A stretch of 64,000 nt of DNA from NCBI GenBank assembly GCA_903927025.1, contig CAIYLG010000043.1, positions 1-64,000 of the forward strand, given 5' to 3'. The DNA is from an uncultured Armatimonadota bacterium. GTDB lineage: Bacteria > Armatimonadota > Fimbriimonadia > Fimbriimonadales > Fimbriimonadaceae. Every line of letters begins with the position of its first letter. Positions within the stretch are counted from its first letter, which is position 1. Under the pieces are notes generated by a model, which was not told the DNA's origin, did no database searches, and saw nothing but the letters and a program-made list of their open reading frames with translations. A program made the position numbers and the translations under genes. Of this stretch, positions 61,365-64,000 are shown piece after piece.

Positions 61365-61888
61365 AACATCTCCTCGTCTGCAATTCGGCTCTCGTGCCTA
61401 ACTTTGTCTTTCGCTCTTTGTATCAGTGCCTTTACGCTCCCTTCAGATCGCCGCATGATATGGGAGATCTCACGGATGGATAGTCCTTCCAACACTTGGA
61501 GCAGCAGAGCTTCCCGCTGAAGATTCGGTAGGGAATCGATGATGGCGCGCAGGGTAGCTGCGGTCTCTGCACTTCGCGAATCCGGTTGCTTGGGTGCGGG
61601 TTTTGAGACGCGTTTCGTACGGCGGAGGTGATCCACAAGCTTGCGTCGCGCGATTCCGTAAAGCCAGCTAAGGGGCTCCACGCCTTTCGGAACCTTGGCA
61701 CCGAGAGTGGCGGCAAATGTTTCTGCCGCTAGATCTTTAGCGTCCTCCTGGGAAGACACTCGACGGGAGAAGTACCGATACACCGCTTCAAAGTGAGCGG
61801 CAAACAGCTCTTCCGAGGTCTGCGGATCACGCCGGACGCGTGGTGCCGGGAGCTCGATTTCTGCTTCGCGGGAACGAGAGGTCAGCAT
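61361..61888 (-). CDS. ECF-type RNA polymerase sigma factor
   Basis: A 175-aa sigma factor. Region 2 is AHFEAVYRYFSRRVSSQEDA-KDLAAETFAATL with LYGIARRKLVDHLRR for promoter melting; region 4 is LQREALLLQVLEGLSIREIS followed by HIMRRSEGSVKALIQRAKDK, the HTH for -35 recognition. Length and layout suit ECF or sigma-70-family group 4. It is coupled to the anti-sigma-like gene by a 4-nt overlap. Confidence 0.92.
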   Translation of the reverse strand: MLTSRSREAEIELPAPRVRRDPQTSEELFAAHFEAVYRYFSRRVSSQEDAKDLAAETFAATLGAKVPKGVEPLSWLYGIARRKLVDHLRRTKRVSKPAPKQPDSRSAETAATLRAIIDSLPNLQREALLLQVLEGLSIREISHIMRRSEGSVKALIQRAKDKVRHESRIADEEML

Positions 61889-62038
61889 TGTTCAAAGCTC
61901 TTATTCGCCTAGGACTGGGGATCGGACCGCCCGCGCACTGAATATATCGGAAATTGTTCGATTTCGGGGTTGATCAACAGCTTCCTAGTGTTCCGCGCCA
62001 GGTACACGTAATTTCACCGAGGCACTCACGTGGCGTCT

Positions 62039-62044
62039 TATAAT
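62039..62044 (+). promoter_or_regulatory. -10 box TATAAT close to the start codon
   Basis: A perfect TATAAT ends 10 nt before the ATG at 62055. The transcript would begin about 3 nt upstream of the ATG. There is no Shine-Dalgarno sequence and no clear -35. Confidence 0.45.
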
Positions 62045-62054
62045 CCACCTATCC

Positions 62055-63356
62055 ATGCAATGCCTTCTTTTCATGCTCACCGTTGGAATCGCGCCTGTCC
62101 AAGCCGTTCGAGCCTCCGATTTTCTTGAGAGCATCGGAGTCAACTCCGCCATCAGCGTTCGAGGTGAGAGCCTTACGCGGACCATCGAGTGCGCCAAATA
62201 TTTGGGTATGGGATGGTTTCGCACCGGATACGAGAGTGGGGTGACCACAGAAGATCAGCTTCGCCTGCACCGAGAGGCGGGGGTTCGTTTTAGCTACGGA
62301 CTTGGGAGTGGTGGGAACGATATCGCTCGTCTGCTTGCAGGGCCGCGTGTTTTGGCGCAGGCCGATGCGCTGGTGGCGATTGAGGGGCCCAATGAACCGA
62401 ATAACTGGGCAATCACCTACAAGGGTGAATCTGGCGGCGGCAGCAAGAGCTGGAAGGCGGTGGCCGCCCTGCAGCAGGACGTCTATTCTGCAGTAAGGAG
62501 TGATCCGATCTTAAAGACGGTCCCGGTTTGGGGGCCAAGCGAGGTCGGAGCCATGGTCGACAACGTCGGGCTACAGTTCCTCGTGGTACCCCAGGGTGCG
62601 GGCACCCTGGTGCCGGCGGGGACTCGCTATGCCGACGCGGTTAATGTTCACAACTACATCTATCATCCCAATTCTCCAGGGGTGGAAGACAATAAAACGT
62701 GGAACGCTTCGGATCCCTCACCGGCTTGCCGGATCGACGGCCTCTATGGCAACCATGGCTTGACGTGGGGGCGCAAGTATCAAGGCTATTCGGTTCCTGA
62801 GTTGGAGAAGCTTCCGAAAGTGACTACGGAGACCGGTTGTGCCATCGATGGAGCGATTACGGAGGAGGTTCACGGTCTTAATCTCCTCAGCCTTTACCTC
62901 GACCAATTCAAGCGTGGCTGGAGCCACACAGCCGTTTATCTGCTGCGGGATCGCGTCGATGAAGGCGGGAACCAGCAGTATGGGTTCTACAAGCCAGACT
63001 ATTCGCCGCGAAAGGCGGCGATGTACCTACATAACCTCACAACGATTCTTGCCGATAGGCAGCGCTTTTCTGGCAGGCCCGGGGAGCTGGCTTACTCGAT
63101 CGTGCATCAGGATCCGACCGTCCACGATCTTCTGCTTCAACGGGGAGATGGAAACCTCTCATTGGTGATTTGGTCCGAGAAAGTGAAGGGAGGCAACGAA
63201 GTCTTGGTGAAGTTTGCAAAACACATTCAAAAGACGGTGATCTTCGATCCGACAATCGGGACGTCTCCCGTCCATAAAGTTGGCTGGACGGATGCGATCC
63301 GCTTAAACCTCACTGACCATCCTGTCGTATTGACGTTTGGTTTCGGGGAACGGTAA
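62055..63356 (+). CDS. Secreted glycoside hydrolase-like protein, clan GH-A type
   Basis: A 433-aa protein with a short signal (MQCLLFMLTVGIAPVQAVRA). The TIM-barrel signs are LESIGVNSAISVRG at strand 1, GMGWFRTGYESG, VAIEGPNEPNNW with the Asn-Glu pair of a clan GH-A acid/base, and LPKVTTETGCA with a possible nucleophile Glu. GYGLxxG-type and VYLLRDRVDEGGNQQYGFY strands finish it. It resembles GH39/GH5-like glycosidases but I cannot assign a family. Confidence 0.7.
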   Translation: MQCLLFMLTVGIAPVQAVRASDFLESIGVNSAISVRGESLTRTIECAKYLGMGWFRTGYESGVTTEDQLRLHREAGVRFSYGLGSGGNDIARLLAGPRVLAQADALVAIEGPNEPNNWAITYKGESGGGSKSWKAVAALQQDVYSAVRSDPILKTVPVWGPSEVGAMVDNVGLQFLVVPQGAGTLVPAGTRYADAVNVHNYIYHPNSPGVEDNKTWNASDPSPACRIDGLYGNHGLTWGRKYQGYSVPELEKLPKVTTETGCAIDGAITEEVHGLNLLSLYLDQFKRGWSHTAVYLLRDRVDEGGNQQYGFYKPDYSPRKAAMYLHNLTTILADRQRFSGRPGELAYSIVHQDPTVHDLLLQRGDGNLSLVIWSEKVKGGNEVLVKFAKHIQKTVIFDPTIGTSPVHKVGWTDAIRLNLTDHPVVLTFGFGER

Positions 63357-63413
63357 TAATGCCGGCCCTGGCCGAGTTAAGTTAGGTATCGAATCCAGTC
63401 AGTCAAACAGCAA

Positions 63414-63941
63414 ATGAATGCAATGTCTGCCGCTCCCCTGAAAATGAACGTCGTGCGCTCGATTAACGGCGTTGGTATCGTCCTCGCGGTTATTCTTGGA
63501 GTGATTCTTGCGATACCAAATACGCCAGATGCACCCCCCGGTTTCGCGGATACCCAGCACTTTTTTTACTATCTGCTGCCGATTCCTGTGCTGATGATTC
63601 TTTCATATAAGCGGGTTTTGATCGATCCGTCGTCAAAATGCGTTCAGTTCACTGCAGGGCTCTTGCCGATTGTGTTCAAGTGGAAAATTCCGTACGAAGA
63701 TTCGCCCAAGGTGCTCTTGGATGCGATGCGGTTAAAGTACGGAAACTCCTATTCGGCAGAGATGGTGTTGCCTAGCGAAAAGAAGCCCCTTGCGCTACAA
63801 GTGGGCGGGGACGAAAGCCAACTCAGAGAGATTGTGAATTTCGCTGAGAAAGCAGGATTTCCCATGACCTCCAAGAAAGGCATGAAGCAGCTTGCCCCTG
63901 CCTGGCTGAAGCCGAAAATAGCGGACCTCAATGAGGTTTGA
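63414..63941 (+). CDS. Membrane protein of unknown function
   Basis: A 175-aa protein with two hydrophobic segments, GVGIVLAVILGVILAIP (~19-35) and FFYYLLPIPVLMILSY (~50-65), and a soluble C-terminal half (YEDSPKVLLDAMRLKYGNSY). It looks like a small PH-like or DUF-type membrane protein. ATG alternatives 3 and 10 codons downstream exist. No family is recognised. Confidence 0.65.
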   Translation: MNAMSAAPLKMNVVRSINGVGIVLAVILGVILAIPNTPDAPPGFADTQHFFYYLLPIPVLMILSYKRVLIDPSSKCVQFTAGLLPIVFKWKIPYEDSPKVLLDAMRLKYGNSYSAEMVLPSEKKPLALQVGGDESQLREIVNFAEKAGFPMTSKKGMKQLAPAWLKPKIADLNEV

Positions 63942-63947
63942 GGCTCC

Positions 63948-64000
63948 TCATCTTCGAATCATCTTCAGGCCGCGGTAAATACCGAGGACGCCAATTCCGA
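63948..64000 (-). CDS. Possible 3' end of a convergent membrane-protein gene, partial
   Basis: On the minus strand the last bases of the window read GIGVLGIYRGLKMIRR and then TGA at 63948-63950. Gly-rich hydrophobic residues followed by a basic tail suit a membrane protein C-terminus, 6 bp from the convergent stop. Too short to be sure. Confidence 0.3.
   Translation of the reverse strand, partial: GIGVLGIYRGLKMIRR

Noticed and set aside
1-64000. tRNA, rRNA, CRISPR array, prophage
   Set aside because: No cloverleaf with a GGTTCGAATCC-type T-arm outside coding frames, no regularly spaced repeats and no phage structural or integrase genes apart from the IS3 fragment were seen.

Overview
The window looks like chromosomal DNA of a member of the Armatimonadota, probably close to Fimbriimonadia. 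This is an inference from protein style, because there is no rRNA or tRNA here to confirm it. The clearest signs are four pseudopilin-like secreted proteins with a prepilin N-terminus, an FPVF(A/V)QAK segment, an (A/S)AK(K/A)TAC(L/V)SN segment and a C-terminal H-X8/9-D motif; many secreted glycosidases; and a high density of carbohydrate-responsive regulators. No CRISPR array, phage region, replication origin or tRNA was found.

Layout. 1-138 is the right end of an IS3-family element. 187-2167 holds a pseudopilin, an AraC regulator and a divergent VOC-fold protein. 2269-7886 holds a tandem SGNH hydrolase, two tandem paralogues of unknown function (one interrupted by an in-frame TAG) and another unknown secreted protein. 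7916-17295 is a mixed block: SDR, beta-propeller lactonase-like protein, nitroreductase, GH26-like glycosidase, pseudopilin, VOC protein, PhoPQ-related hydrolase, propeller-phosphoesterase fusion and a YCII protein. 17346-25820 is built from regulator-plus-pseudopilin modules (AraC at 18627, GntR/LacI-type at 21342), with an orphan flavin-dependent halogenase between them and a TPR-sulfotransferase at the end of the second module. 25831-28329 is a GH89 alpha-N-acetylglucosaminidase.

29348-35725 is a tight minus-strand operon for phosphorylated-sugar metabolism: small ORF, phosphoketolase, class I fructose-bisphosphate aldolase, histidine phosphatase, mannose-6-phosphate isomerase, HAD phosphatase/phosphomannomutase-like protein and an orphan AtpQ-like membrane protein. 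Every junction from phosphoketolase onward is a 4-nt ATGA overlap. 36102-42988 holds two convergent genes that share an AAA-like ATPase domain, one fused to a SARP/BTAD DNA-binding module and the other to a membrane segment and WD40 propeller, followed by a divergent secreted protein. 43189-45738 is a P-type H+-ATPase. 46163-47649 is a coupled small protein and outer-membrane-type protein. 47650-48337 is a non-coding, palindrome-rich block. 48338-52311 holds a large putative glycosidase and a CDF-like transporter, and 52544-53230 a triple-BON protein. 53231-53869 is repeat-bearing intergenic DNA. 53870-56561 is a coupled 62-aa protein, alcohol dehydrogenase and aldehyde dehydrogenase operon. 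The rest contains a GH110-like beta-helix enzyme, a CsbD-like protein, an ECF sigma/anti-sigma pair and a clan-A-like glycosidase.

Together the genes suggest a heterotroph that senses and breaks down complex glycans (GH26, GH89, GH110 and others), secretes pseudopilin-type proteins under dedicated regulators, and feeds hexose phosphates into a phosphoketolase route. Several start codons have a TA-N3-T hexamer 6-8 nt upstream and no Shine-Dalgarno sequence, which suggests leaderless transcripts. The best candidates for something undescribed are the convergent AAA pair, the repeated regulator-pseudopilin-lipoprotein modules, the coupled operon ending in an orphan AtpQ-like protein, and two new-looking repeat families.
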